NCBI RefSeq assembly: GCF_036906915.1
Contig: NZ_JBAKHX010000027.1
Span: 1 to 64,000, forward strand
Length of the DNA stretch: 64,000 nucleotides
Direction of reading: 5' to 3'
DNA from: Phytohabitans sp036906915
GTDB taxonomy: Bacteria; Actinomycetota; Actinomycetes; Mycobacteriales; Micromonosporaceae
Shown here: positions 34,044-42,711 of the stretch, piece by piece
Position numbering within the stretch: the stretch's first letter is position 1
Layout: each line of letters begins with the position of its first letter
Notes under the pieces: generated by a model
The model's database searches: none
Told to the model about the DNA's origin: nothing
What the model saw: the letters and a program-made list of their open reading frames with translations, nothing else
Position numbers and translations under genes: made by a program

Positions 34044-34741
34044 AGTTCCTGGCAACACTGCACGTGTGGCGGGTGCCGCGGCGCGCGGTACCGCTGGCGT
34101 TCGGCCGGATGGCGCGCGACCCGCGACGGTTGCGCGCCACCCCGGGGGTGCGCTTCGCCAAGATGCTCGGCACGGGCACCGGCTTCGCGGTCCGCGACGC
34201 CGACCTCACCCGGTACGCGGCACTGGTGGTCTGGGACGGCCCGGACGCGGCGGCGGGCTTCGACTCGACGGCGGCCGCCCGCGGCTGGGCCCGGATCGCC
34301 ACGGCGTCCGCGCGCCTCGACCTGCGCCTGGTGAAAGCGCACGGGCGCTGGTCGGGCCGCGAGCCTTTCGGCGACCCGGGCCCCGACGAAGAGAAGATGG
34401 TGCTCGCCCTCACCCGTGCCCGGCTGCGACCGCGCAAGGCGGTGACGTTCTGGCGGGCCGTGCCGCCGGTCGCCGCCGCCGTCGACGAAGCGCCCGGCCT
34501 GCTCGCGCACTTCGGTGTGGGTGAGGCGCCCATCGGATGGCAGGGCACGGTGAGCGTGTGGCGCAACGCGGCATACCTCGCCCGGTTCGCGTACCGTCAC
34601 CCGGAGCACCGGGCGGCGATCATCCGCACCTCCACCGAAGGGTGGTACGCGGAAGACCTGTTCGCCCGGTTCGCGGTGCTCGACGTGGTGGGCGACCGTA
34701 GTGTGTTGGGCTGGTCAGAGGGAGGGCACGGGCGCGCATGA
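34040..34741 (+). CDS. CrtA-like spheroidene monooxygenase family protein
   Basis: This 233-aa protein resembles spheroidene monooxygenase (CrtA). It has an N-terminal segment KFLATLHVWRVPRRAVPLAFGRMA, the FAKMLGTGTGF motif, and the conserved C-terminal TEGWYAEDLFARF. CrtA enzymes are heme-containing oxygenases adding a keto group to acyclic carotenoids; some actinobacterial relatives have unknown substrates. The GTG at 34040 overlaps ybaK. Downstream cruF- and cruC-like genes support a carotenoid role. Confidence 0.78.
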   Translation: MKFLATLHVWRVPRRAVPLAFGRMARDPRRLRATPGVRFAKMLGTGTGFAVRDADLTRYAALVVWDGPDAAAGFDSTAAARGWARIATASARLDLRLVKAHGRWSGREPFGDPGPDEEKMVLALTRARLRPRKAVTFWRAVPPVAAAVDEAPGLLAHFGVGEAPIGWQGTVSVWRNAAYLARFAYRHPEHRAAIIRTSTEGWYAEDLFARFAVLDVVGDRSVLGWSEGGHGRA

Positions 34742-35283
34742 GGTTGGTGCCGTGGAAGCCGGACGACCTTGCCAGACGGCTGGACGACGTGGTGGCCGTG
34801 TACGGCGAGGCGATGGGGTATCGGGCCGAGCTGCTGGAGGCCCGGCGCGGCTACATAGCCACACACGTCCGGCGACCCGGGTTCCGGGCCGTCGCCACGC
34901 TGACCCGCGACGGCCACCTGATCGGTTTCGGGTACGGCTACACGTCGGCGGGCGGGCAGTGGTGGCACGACCAGGTGCGTGGCGCGCTCGACGACGAGAG
35001 CCGCAAGACCTGGCTGACCGACTGCTTCGAGGTGGTCGAGCTGCACGTCCGGCCGCCGGCCCAGGGTCACGGCGTGGGCGCCCGGCAGTTGCGCTCGCTG
35101 CTGTCGATGGCCACCGGCCGCACCGCCCTGCTGTCGACCCCCGAGGCCGACGAGCGCACCTCCCGGGCCTGGCGGCTGTACCGGCGCTTCGAGTTCGTCG
35201 ACGTGCTGCGCGACTTCCGCTTCCCCGGCGACGAGCGGGCGTTCGCGGTGCTGGGCAGGACCCTGCCGCTAGGGCCTGTTTGA
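34738..35283 (+). CDS. GNAT family N-acetyltransferase
   Basis: This 181-aa GNAT-fold protein has the acetyl-CoA loop within ELHVRPPAQGHGVGARQLRSLL (near residue 100), followed by a SRAWRLYRRFEF segment typical of the C-terminal beta-strand region. The substrate is unknown. It overlaps the neighbours on both sides (ATGA upstream, TTGA downstream), so it is part of the same transcript as the carotenoid-type genes, perhaps only by position. Confidence 0.85.
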   Translation: MRLVPWKPDDLARRLDDVVAVYGEAMGYRAELLEARRGYIATHVRRPGFRAVATLTRDGHLIGFGYGYTSAGGQWWHDQVRGALDDESRKTWLTDCFEVVELHVRPPAQGHGVGARQLRSLLSMATGRTALLSTPEADERTSRAWRLYRRFEFVDVLRDFRFPGDERAFAVLGRTLPLGPV

Positions 35284-35999
35284 TCGGGCTGCTGGCCGCG
35301 CTGGTCCTGGCGCAGATCGGGTACCCGCTGACCAGCGGTGACGCCCGCGCCAGGCTCACTGTGGCGGTGGTCGTGCTGGGCTTCGTCTTGTCGGTCGCGC
35401 ATGCCTGGGCAACTCGCGGCCCCCGCACCGCCGCCTGGCTGGTCGCGGCGACCGCCGGTGGCGGGTTCGCGGTCGAGGCGCTGGGCGTGGCGACGGGTTT
35501 CCCCTTCGGCGCGTACGCCTACTCGGGCGACCTCGGCCCGAAGCTCGCCGGCGTGCCCCTGGTCATCCCGCTCGCCTGGACCTGGATGGCGTGGCCGGCA
35601 TGGCTCTCGGCGCTGCGGGTGGCCCGCCGGACGGTGTCGCGGGTCGCGCTGGGCGCGGTCGGGCTCGCCGCGTGGGACCTCTTTCTCGACCCGCAGATGG
35701 TCGCCGAGGGCTACTGGACCTGGTCGGATCCCCACCCGGCCTTGCCCGGCGTTTCCGGCGTGCCGATCGGCAACTACCTCGGCTGGCTCGCCGTGGCTCT
35801 GCTGATGATGGTCGCCCTCCGAGCCGCGGCACCCGAGAAAGCGAACGACGCCCCCGCCCATGTCCTCTATCTCTGGACATACGCGTCGAGCGTGCTCGCA
35901 CACGCGGTCTTCCTCGACCTGCCCGCATCAGCGGCGTGGGGCGCCGCCGGCATGGGCGCACTGGCGATTCCACTGGCCGTGAAGCTATGGCGACGTTGA
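35280..35999 (+). CDS. Carotenoid biosynthesis membrane protein (CruF/DUF422 family)
   Basis: This 239-aa protein has about seven helices. The family core is visible: AVEALGVATGFPFGAYAYSG, LAWTWMAWPAW, AAWDLFLDPQMVAEGYWTW and GVPIGNYLGW. CruF-type proteins hydrate the 1,2 end of acyclic carotenoids. The TTG at 35280 overlaps the GNAT stop; the much longer in-frame reading upstream is an out-of-frame shadow of the GNAT gene. It is followed by a CruC-like glycosyltransferase, the pairing used for glycosylated carotenoids such as sioxanthin and myxoxanthophyll. Confidence 0.85.
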   Translation: MIGLLAALVLAQIGYPLTSGDARARLTVAVVVLGFVLSVAHAWATRGPRTAAWLVAATAGGGFAVEALGVATGFPFGAYAYSGDLGPKLAGVPLVIPLAWTWMAWPAWLSALRVARRTVSRVALGAVGLAAWDLFLDPQMVAEGYWTWSDPHPALPGVSGVPIGNYLGWLAVALLMMVALRAAAPEKANDAPAHVLYLWTYASSVLAHAVFLDLPASAAWGAAGMGALAIPLAVKLWRR

Positions 36000-37045
36000 T
36001 AGCCTGGCTGGTGGCCGCGCTGACCGTGCACACCGCCGTCAACGCCCTCCTCCTGCGGCGGCCACCCCGTGGTGCGAGCGTGACCGAGAAGGTCGCCGTA
36101 CTGCTCCCGGCACGCGACGAGGCCGAGCGGATCGAGCCCTGCCTGCGCGCCCTGCTCGCCCAGCGCGGCGTACCCGACCTGCGCGTCATCGTGCTCGACG
36201 ACGGCTCCACCGACGGCACCGCCGAGATCGCCCGGAGCGTCGGGGTGGAGGTCGTCATCGGCGAGCCCCTGCCGGCGGGCTGGCTGGGCAAGCCGCACGC
36301 CTGCCAGCAGCTGGCCGACCTCGCACCGGACGCCACCGCGCTCGCTTTCGTCGACGCCGACGTGGTCCTCGCGCCGGACGCCGTGGCGGGCGCGGTGTCG
36401 CAGCTGCGCACGGGTGGGTTCGGCATGCTGTCCGTGTACCCGATGATGGTGGCGGGGACGGCGGGTGAGCGGCTCGTGCAGCCGCTGTTGCAGTGGTCGT
36501 GGCTGACGTTCCTGCCGTTACGCGCGATGGAACGCTCGCCGCGGCCCTCGTTGGCCGCCGCGGGCGGCCAGTTCCTGGTCGCGGACCGCGCGGCCTACGC
36601 GCGGGCCGGCGGCCACGCGGCCGTACGCGACCAGGTCGTGGAGGACGTCGCGCTGGCGCGCGCCGTCAAGCGCGCGGGCGGCCGCATCGCGCTCGCCGAC
36701 GGCTCACGCGTCGCGACCTGCCGCATGTATCGCTCGTGGCGTGAGCTCGACGCGGGCTACACCAAGTCGCTCTGGACGATCTCACCCGCCGTCGTGCTTC
36801 TGCTGCTCATCCTGTACGCCTTACCACCGGCCCTGGCACCGATGGCACCCATGGCCGGGCTGGCCGGCTACGTCTTCGGGGTCACGGGCCGGGTCATCGC
36901 CGCGCGGGCGACCGGCGGGCGAGTCTGGCCGGACGCGCTCGCCCACCCGATCTCGGTCGTCCTCTTCGGATGGCTGGCGCTCCGCTCGGTCTACCTGCGG
37001 CGACGCGGGCGGCTCGCGTGGCGCGGTCGGGTGATCGACACATGA
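35987..37045 (+). CDS. CruC-like family 2 glycosyltransferase
   Basis: This 352-aa GT-A transferase has an N-terminal membrane helix, then VAVLLPARDEAERIEPCLRALL, the DDGSTDGTAEIA donor motif, FVDADVVL (DxD) and a QVVEDVALARAVKRAGG region. Two or three C-terminal helices follow. By neighbourhood and architecture it would glycosylate the 1'-hydroxyl made by the adjacent CruF-like hydratase. The ATG at 35987 overlaps the end of that gene. The sugar donor cannot be told from sequence. Confidence 0.82.
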   Translation: MATLIAWLVAALTVHTAVNALLLRRPPRGASVTEKVAVLLPARDEAERIEPCLRALLAQRGVPDLRVIVLDDGSTDGTAEIARSVGVEVVIGEPLPAGWLGKPHACQQLADLAPDATALAFVDADVVLAPDAVAGAVSQLRTGGFGMLSVYPMMVAGTAGERLVQPLLQWSWLTFLPLRAMERSPRPSLAAAGGQFLVADRAAYARAGGHAAVRDQVVEDVALARAVKRAGGRIALADGSRVATCRMYRSWRELDAGYTKSLWTISPAVVLLLLILYALPPALAPMAPMAGLAGYVFGVTGRVIAARATGGRVWPDALAHPISVVLFGWLALRSVYLRRRGRLAWRGRVIDT

Positions 37046-37060
37046 CTATATGCTGTCGGC

Positions 37061-39409
37061 GTGACGGACCGGCTCGAACCACTGTCACCGCAAGCCGTAT
37101 CGAGAATTACGACCCTGGCCGAACTGGCCGCGCTGCTGCGCCAGCTCCGCCGCCGGGAGGCCCGGCATGAGGGCGCCACCCCGCTCACCTACCGCGAGCT
37201 GGCCGCCAAGACGGGCTGGTCGCGGGGCATCCTCGGGGAGTACTTCGCGGGGCGGGTGCTGCCGCCGACCGACCGGTTCGACGTGCTGATCCGGCTGCTC
37301 GGCGCCACCGCCACCGAGCAGGGCTGGCTGGCGACCGCCCGCGACCGGGTCGAGGAGGGCCGGCGGGCGCCCGCACCGGTTCGCGCGCCTCGGGCGGCCC
37401 CGACGTCGCGGCAGCTGCCGCCGCCGGTGCCCGGGTTCGCGGGGCGGGCCGCGCAGCTCGCCGCACTCGACGGCCTGCTCGACCCCGAGCCGGCTAGCCC
37501 GATGGCGCTGATCACGGCCGTCTCCGGCACCGCCGGAGTGGGCAAGACCGCGCTCGCGCTGCACTGGGCGCACCGGGTCGCCGACCGGTTCTACGACGGG
37601 CAGTACTACCTGAACCTGCGCGGGTTCGACCCCGTCGGCGCTCCCGTCACACCCGCGGAGGCCATCCGGACGATGCTCGACGCGCTGGGCGTACACCGGA
37701 TCCCGGCGTCCCTCGACGCGCAGGCCGCGCTCTATCGCGGCATGCTTGCCGACCGGCGTGTACTGGTCGTGCTCGACAACGCCCGCGACGCCGACCAGGT
37801 GCGCCCGCTGCTGCCCGGCGGGCCCGCGTGCCGGGTGCTCGTGACCAGCCGCAACCAGCTCGCCGGCCTCATCAGCACCGACGGCGCCCGGCCGATCCGG
37901 CTCGACCTGCTCACCGTCGCCGAGGCCCGCCAGCTCCTCGCCGCCCGCCTCGGCCCCGACCGCCTCGCCGCCGAACCAGCCGCCGTCGACGACATCATCG
38001 CCGCCTGCACGCGGCTGCCCCTCGCCCTCGCGATCGTGGCCGCTCGCGCCGCGCTGCATCCCGAGTTCACGCTCACGGCGCTGGCCGCCGAGTTGCGGGC
38101 CGCGCGCGGTGGACTGACCGCGTTCGCCGGCGCCGACCCGGCATCCGACGCCCGCGCCGTCTTCTCCTGGTCGTACCAGGCGCTCAGTCCGGCCGCCGCC
38201 CGGGTCTTCCGGCTGCTGGCGCTGCACCCGGGCCCCAGCGCGGGCGCACCCGCCGTGGCGAGCCTGGCCGCCCTCCCCGCCGCCGACACCGGCCCTCTGC
38301 TCGCCGAGCTGACCCATGCCAACCTGGTCGACGAGCCCGCACCGGGCCGCTATGTGTGCCACGACCTGCTCCGCGCGTACGCCGCCGAACTGACCCGGTC
38401 CGTCGACTCCGGCGACGAGCGGCGCGCCGCCACGCGCAGAGCCGTCGACCACTACCTGCACACCGGGCACGCCGCCGACCGCCGGCTCGACCCGCACCGC
38501 GACCCCATCCCGCTCCCGCCGGCCCAGCCGGGCGTCACCCCCGAGGAGATCCCCGACCACGGTGCCGCCCTCGCCTGGTGCGACGCCGAGCTGCCGGTAC
38601 TGTTCGCGGCCGCCTCCTCGGCGGTCGCCGAAGGGTTGGACCTGCACCTGTCGCGGCTCAGTCGCGTCCTCGCCCACTTCCTCGAACGCCGCGGTCATTG
38701 GCACCGCTGGACCACGGTCCAGACCATGGCCATCGCGGCCGCCGGGCGCCTCGACGACCCCGCCGAGGCGGCACCGGCGCACCGCAGCCTCGGCCGGGCG
38801 TACGTACACCTCGGGCGGGAAGACGACGCCATCCGGCATTTCACCGCCGCACAGGCCGCGTACCGCGCGACCGGCGACCACGCCGGTCAGGCCCGCATCG
38901 AGTTCGACCTGAGCTGGGTGGCGGTCCGGCAGGACCGGCACCGCGACGCGCTTCGGCACAGCCGAATCGCGCTCGACCTTTTCATCAAGGCCGGAAACCG
39001 GTCCGGGCAGGGGCGCGCGCTCAACAACATCGGCTGGTCGCTGAGCTGGCTCGGCCACCACATCGAGGCCGTCGGGTACTGCCTGCGCGCGCTCGACCTG
39101 CTCCAGCAGATCGACGACCGGTTCGGCGCCGCCGACGCCTGGGACAGCCTCGGCCACGCCCAACACGAGCTCGGCTGGTATCGAGAAGCCGCCATCTCGT
39201 ACGAACACGCACACGCCCTGTGGCGCGAGCTCGGCCACCTTTACCAGGAGGCCGACCTACTGGCCCGCCTCGGCGACACCCAGTCAGCGGCCGGCGACCA
39301 GGACGGCGCCTCATCGACGTGGCGCCGAGCCCTGCACATCCTCGTCGACCTGTCCCACCCCGACGCCGAACAGATCAAAGCCCGCCTGTCCCGCGCCAGC
39401 GCCCCGTAG
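37061..39409 (+). CDS. HTH, NB-ARC and TPR regulator (SARP/AfsR-like without the BTAD)
   Basis: This 782-aa STAND-type regulator has an N-terminal helix-turn-helix (TYRELAAKTGWSRGILGEYFAGR, about residues 42-65) and an NB-ARC ATPase with P-loop SGTAGVGKTALAL (near 155) and Walker B RVLVVLDNA. Winged-helix elements and at least five TPR-like repeats follow (about 560-770). The leaderless GTG at 37061 follows TATGCT (37049-37054) by 6 nt. Its place between carotenoid genes suggests control of that pathway, but this is only positional. Similar proteins often control secondary metabolism. Confidence 0.85.
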   Translation: MTDRLEPLSPQAVSRITTLAELAALLRQLRRREARHEGATPLTYRELAAKTGWSRGILGEYFAGRVLPPTDRFDVLIRLLGATATEQGWLATARDRVEEGRRAPAPVRAPRAAPTSRQLPPPVPGFAGRAAQLAALDGLLDPEPASPMALITAVSGTAGVGKTALALHWAHRVADRFYDGQYYLNLRGFDPVGAPVTPAEAIRTMLDALGVHRIPASLDAQAALYRGMLADRRVLVVLDNARDADQVRPLLPGGPACRVLVTSRNQLAGLISTDGARPIRLDLLTVAEARQLLAARLGPDRLAAEPAAVDDIIAACTRLPLALAIVAARAALHPEFTLTALAAELRAARGGLTAFAGADPASDARAVFSWSYQALSPAAARVFRLLALHPGPSAGAPAVASLAALPAADTGPLLAELTHANLVDEPAPGRYVCHDLLRAYAAELTRSVDSGDERRAATRRAVDHYLHTGHAADRRLDPHRDPIPLPPAQPGVTPEEIPDHGAALAWCDAELPVLFAAASSAVAEGLDLHLSRLSRVLAHFLERRGHWHRWTTVQTMAIAAAGRLDDPAEAAPAHRSLGRAYVHLGREDDAIRHFTAAQAAYRATGDHAGQARIEFDLSWVAVRQDRHRDALRHSRIALDLFIKAGNRSGQGRALNNIGWSLSWLGHHIEAVGYCLRALDLLQQIDDRFGAADAWDSLGHAQHELGWYREAAISYEHAHALWRELGHLYQEADLLARLGDTQSAAGDQDGASSTWRRALHILVDLSHPDAEQIKARLSRASAP

Positions 39410-39410
39410 G

Positions 39411-40850
39411 GTGCGGACGGTGCGGGTTGTTGTCGTCGGGGGTGGGGTCGGGGGGTTGGCTGCCGCGGCCCGGGTGGCGCTTGCCGGGCATGACGTCACC
39501 GTGTTCGAGCGCTCCAGCCAGGTTGGGGGAAAGCTTGGGCGGCTCGCGCGAGACGGGTTCGTCTTCGATACCGGGCCCGGCCTGCTGACGCTGCCGCAGG
39601 TGTACACCGACCTGCTCGGGCCGCTCGATCTGGTGCCGTTGGACCCGATCGTGCGGCACGCGTTTCCGGACGGTACGGTGCTGGATTCCTGCCGCGATCC
39701 GGCCGCCTTCGGTGAGCGGATCGCCGCCGCGCTCGGAGCGGGCGCCGCACGGGAGTGGGCGGGGCTGTGGCGGCGGGCGGAGCGGGTGTGGCGCGCCGCG
39801 TGGCGAGACATCCTGCGCGCCGATGTCGGCTCGCCGCTGGCTCTGGCGCCGCTCGCCTGGCGGCTGCGGGACCTGTGGGCTGTGCGGCCGGGGCAGACGC
39901 TGCGCGGGCTCGGGGTGGCCGATCCGCGGCTGCGGATGCTGGTCGACCGGTACGCCACCTATGCGGGCGCCGACCCCCGCCGTGCCCCGGCCGCACTGCT
40001 CGCGGTGCCGTACGCCGAGATGGCCTTCGGCGGATGGTACCTGCGTGGTGGGCTCGCTGGGCTGGCCGACGCGCTGCTGACCCGCTGCCTCGACCTGGGC
40101 GTGGTGGTGCAGACCGGCGCGCGGGTGACGGCGATCGAGGCGGCCGGTGGCCGGGTACGCGGCGTGCGGGTGGCCGGCGACCTGGTGGCCGCCGACGCCG
40201 TGGTGTCCAATGTGGACGCGCTGACCACGTATCGGGAGCTGCTGCACACGCCGAGTCGCCTGGCCCGGCTCGCCGACCGCAGCCTGGCCGGGTTCGTGCT
40301 GCTGCTCGGGGTGCGCGGCGACTCCGGCATGGCGCACCACACTGTCTACTTCCCGCGGGACTACGACGCCGAGTTCGACGCGGTGTTCGGCGGGCCGGGG
40401 CGGCGCGCGCGACCAGTACCCGATCCCGCGGTCTATGTCACGGTGGCCGACGATCCGGCGGTGCGGCCGCCGGGGCACGAGGCGTGGTTCGTCCTGGTGA
40501 ACGCGGCACGGCACGGCACCGCGGCGAGTGCGGTGAACTGGCGCCGGCCGGGGCTGGCCGAGGCGTACGCCGACCGGATCCTGGACGTGCTGGCCGAGCG
40601 CGGCGCAGACGTGCGCGACCGCCTGGTCTTCCGCGAGATCCGCACACCGGCTGACCTCGCCGACGGCGCGCACGCCCCCGGCGGCGCGATCTACGGCACC
40701 GCCGGCAGCCTGACGCGTACGCCGAACCGCGGCCCGGTGCGCGGCCTGTACCTGGTCGGCGGCTCCACCCACCCGGGCGGCGGCCTGCCGATGGTGCTGC
40801 TCTCGGCCGAGATCGTCGCCCGCATGGTGGTCAGCGAAGCGCGTGCCTGA
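39411..40850 (+). CDS. CrtI/CrtD-type FAD-dependent carotenoid desaturase or oxidoreductase
   Basis: This 479-aa flavoprotein has the N-terminal dinucleotide motif VVGGGVGGLAAAARVALAGHDVTVFE, then SSQVGGKLGR and FVFDTGPGLLTLP. The C-terminal FAD motif is GLYLVGGSTHPGGGLPMVLLSAEI, which is diagnostic of the phytoene desaturase family. The exact step (phytoene desaturation or 3,4-desaturation) is not clear. The start may be 39411 or the GTG at 39420. Its last bases overlap the convergent CDP-alcohol transferase gene by 20 bp. Confidence 0.87.
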   Translation: MRTVRVVVVGGGVGGLAAAARVALAGHDVTVFERSSQVGGKLGRLARDGFVFDTGPGLLTLPQVYTDLLGPLDLVPLDPIVRHAFPDGTVLDSCRDPAAFGERIAAALGAGAAREWAGLWRRAERVWRAAWRDILRADVGSPLALAPLAWRLRDLWAVRPGQTLRGLGVADPRLRMLVDRYATYAGADPRRAPAALLAVPYAEMAFGGWYLRGGLAGLADALLTRCLDLGVVVQTGARVTAIEAAGGRVRGVRVAGDLVAADAVVSNVDALTTYRELLHTPSRLARLADRSLAGFVLLLGVRGDSGMAHHTVYFPRDYDAEFDAVFGGPGRRARPVPDPAVYVTVADDPAVRPPGHEAWFVLVNAARHGTAASAVNWRRPGLAEAYADRILDVLAERGADVRDRLVFREIRTPADLADGAHAPGGAIYGTAGSLTRTPNRGPVRGLYLVGGSTHPGGGLPMVLLSAEIVARMVVSEARA

Positions 40851-41502
40851 CCGCGGCGAGCAGCTGTGCCAGCCCGAACAACGCCAGCGTCAGCCAGATC
40901 GCGCTCATCACGGTGATGACGCCGGCCGGGAGGTCGGACTGGACCAGGCCGGACGCTCCGGCCAGCAGTAGCCCGGTGACGGCCAGGACGACGCGGGTGG
41001 GCCGCTCCCCGATGGTCACGACCCCGATCTCCCGCATGCCGGCGGCCGCCGCCCGCGCTCGCACGTACTCGTGCAGCCAGCACACCGCTCCCACCAGTAC
41101 GACCAGCGGCGCGGACGCGCCGACCACCCAGAACGCCACCAGCCAGCACGCCTCGCTGATCCGGTCGGCGAGCGAGTCGTACAGGTACCCGAGGCGCGAG
41201 GTGCGGCCGGAGATCACCGCCACCGCGCCGTCGACGCTGTCGGCGACCGCGGACAGCAGCACGAACACCGCCGCCAGCACGAGCCGGCCGGTCGACTGCC
41301 CGGCCAGCACCGGTGCCGACGCGGAGAGCGCCACGCCGGCGCCGGTGACCGCCGCCGGCGGTATCCCGACGCGCGCCAGCACCGAGCCCATCGTGTACGC
41401 CGAGTGCAGCCACCGGCGCACCGCCGGACCGGCGCGACGCGGGTCGAAGCCGCCGTGCAGCCGTGCCCACTCGACGGCGTAGCCGTCCCAGTTACCCACC
41501 AT
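40831..41502 (-). CDS. CDP-alcohol phosphatidyltransferase family protein
   Basis: This 223-aa membrane protein has about six helices. The catalytic motif reads DGAVAVISGRTSRLGYLYDSLAD, against the family DGxxARx8GxxxDxxxD. The Arg after Ala is replaced by Val, while the Asp residues are kept. The family transfers phosphoalcohol heads to lipids or inositol derivatives. It overlaps the 3' end of the crtI-like gene. The metF start is upstream on the same strand 40 bp beyond. Confidence 0.82.
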   Translation of the reverse strand: MVGNWDGYAVEWARLHGGFDPRRAGPAVRRWLHSAYTMGSVLARVGIPPAAVTGAGVALSASAPVLAGQSTGRLVLAAVFVLLSAVADSVDGAVAVISGRTSRLGYLYDSLADRISEACWLVAFWVVGASAPLVVLVGAVCWLHEYVRARAAAAGMREIGVVTIGERPTRVVLAVTGLLLAGASGLVQSDLPAGVITVMSAIWLTLALFGLAQLLAAVRHALR

Positions 41503-41541
41503 CGATCAACCGATGAACTGAGCCGGAAGACGCGGTGGGGC

Positions 41542-42459
41542 TTAGGCGCGCGCGCCGACCTGGAGGTGCTGCCAGACCTCGCGGGTCGCGGTCGACCTGT
41601 TGAGGGTGATGAAGTGGATGCCCGGCACGCCCTCGGCGAGCAGCCGAGCGCACATCTCGCTGCACTGCTCGATGCCCAGCTGGCGCACCGCGTCTGGGTC
41701 GTCGGCCACCCGCTCGAAGCGCGCCAGCAGGGCCGGGGGGAACGGCGCACCGGAGAGCTGCTCGGAGCGCTCGATTGTGGCCATCCTGGTCACGGGCATC
41801 ACGCCGGGCAGGATCGGGGTATCGCAGCCGACCGCGGCGACCCGGTCGCGCAACCGCAGGTAGTCGTCGGCGTCGAAGAACATCTGCGTGATCGCGAAGT
41901 CGGCCCCCGCGCGGCACTTCGCCACGAAATGCTGGGTATCCGACGCGATGTCCGGCGAGCGCGGGTGCTTGTACGGGAAGGCGGCCACGCCGACGCAGAA
42001 GTCGCCTGACTCCTTCACCAGGCGGACCAGGTCGTCGGCGTACAGCACGCCCTCGGGGTGCCGCACCCACTCGCCCATCGGGTTGCCAGGCGGGTCACCC
42101 CGGACAGCGAGGACGTTGCGCACGCCGACGCCGGCTAGCCGGCCGATCACGTGCCGCAGCTCGGCCACCGAGTGGTTGACCGCGGTCAGGTGGGCCATCG
42201 GCAGCAGCGTGGTCTCGGTGGCGACCCGCTCGGTCACGGCCACGGTGGTGTCGCGGGTCGTGCCGCCAGCGCCGTAGGTGATCGAGACGAACGACGGGCG
42301 CAGCGACTCGAGCTCGCGGATCGCCTGCCAGAGCAGGCGCTCACCCTCTGCCGTCTTGGGCGGGAAGAACTCGAACGAGAAGGTCGGCCCGCCGTCACGG
42401 ATCAGCTCGCCGATCGACGGCTGCGACCCGGGGAGGGTGGAAGGGAGTCCGAGTGCCAC
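41542..42459 (-). CDS. metF: 5,10-methylenetetrahydrofolate reductase
   Basis: This 305-aa protein reduces methylene-THF to methyl-THF for methionine synthesis. Family motifs are FSFEFFPPKTAEGE near residue 30, SITYGAGGTTRDTT, and LTAVNHSVAELR. A FITQMFFDADDYLRLRD-type segment (here DFAITQMFF) carries the folate and FAD contacts. The GTG at 42459 has TACAGT 6 nt upstream on its strand, so it is probably leaderless; the reading back to 42585 lacks support. In M. tuberculosis the related Rv2172c is also next to a prenyl synthase gene. Confidence 0.92.
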   Translation of the reverse strand: MALGLPSTLPGSQPSIGELIRDGGPTFSFEFFPPKTAEGERLLWQAIRELESLRPSFVSITYGAGGTTRDTTVAVTERVATETTLLPMAHLTAVNHSVAELRHVIGRLAGVGVRNVLAVRGDPPGNPMGEWVRHPEGVLYADDLVRLVKESGDFCVGVAAFPYKHPRSPDIASDTQHFVAKCRAGADFAITQMFFDADDYLRLRDRVAAVGCDTPILPGVMPVTRMATIERSEQLSGAPFPPALLARFERVADDPDAVRQLGIEQCSEMCARLLAEGVPGIHFITLNRSTATREVWQHLQVGARA

Positions 42460-42711
42460 GGTGCGACTGTATCGGCTCCCGCAATCGCGACCCGCCCGCA
42501 TCTCAACTCGTGGCGCGCCGCCCCCGAAAACGTCGTACCCCCGGCGTAGAACTCTCGCCAGCACGGGGAGTCCCGTCCGGTCCACGCGAGGGCCGGGCGC
42601 GAGGTCGGGTCGACCTGTGCGGCAATACGGGGGCGTCCGGCGGCGCTTCGATCGAGGCGCCGCCGGACGGTCGTGGGGTCAGCACCGTCGAGCACATCGA
42701 GGCTGCTGGAG
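42460..42711. promoter_or_regulatory. Divergent gap with a 13-bp palindrome
   Basis: The minus-strand metF -10 (TACAGT, 42466-42471) lies at the left. A perfect 13-bp inverted repeat, CGTCCGGCGGCGC (42634-42646) with its complement 42657-42669 and a 10-nt loop TTCGATCGAG, lies 43 bp before the start of the HTH regulator. It may be an operator for that regulator or an RNA hairpin. No gene fits. Confidence 0.55.

Noticed and set aside
33189..34609. Minus-strand ORFs antisense to ybaK and the CrtA-like gene
   Set aside because: Low-complexity translations without motifs; the plus-strand genes are well supported.
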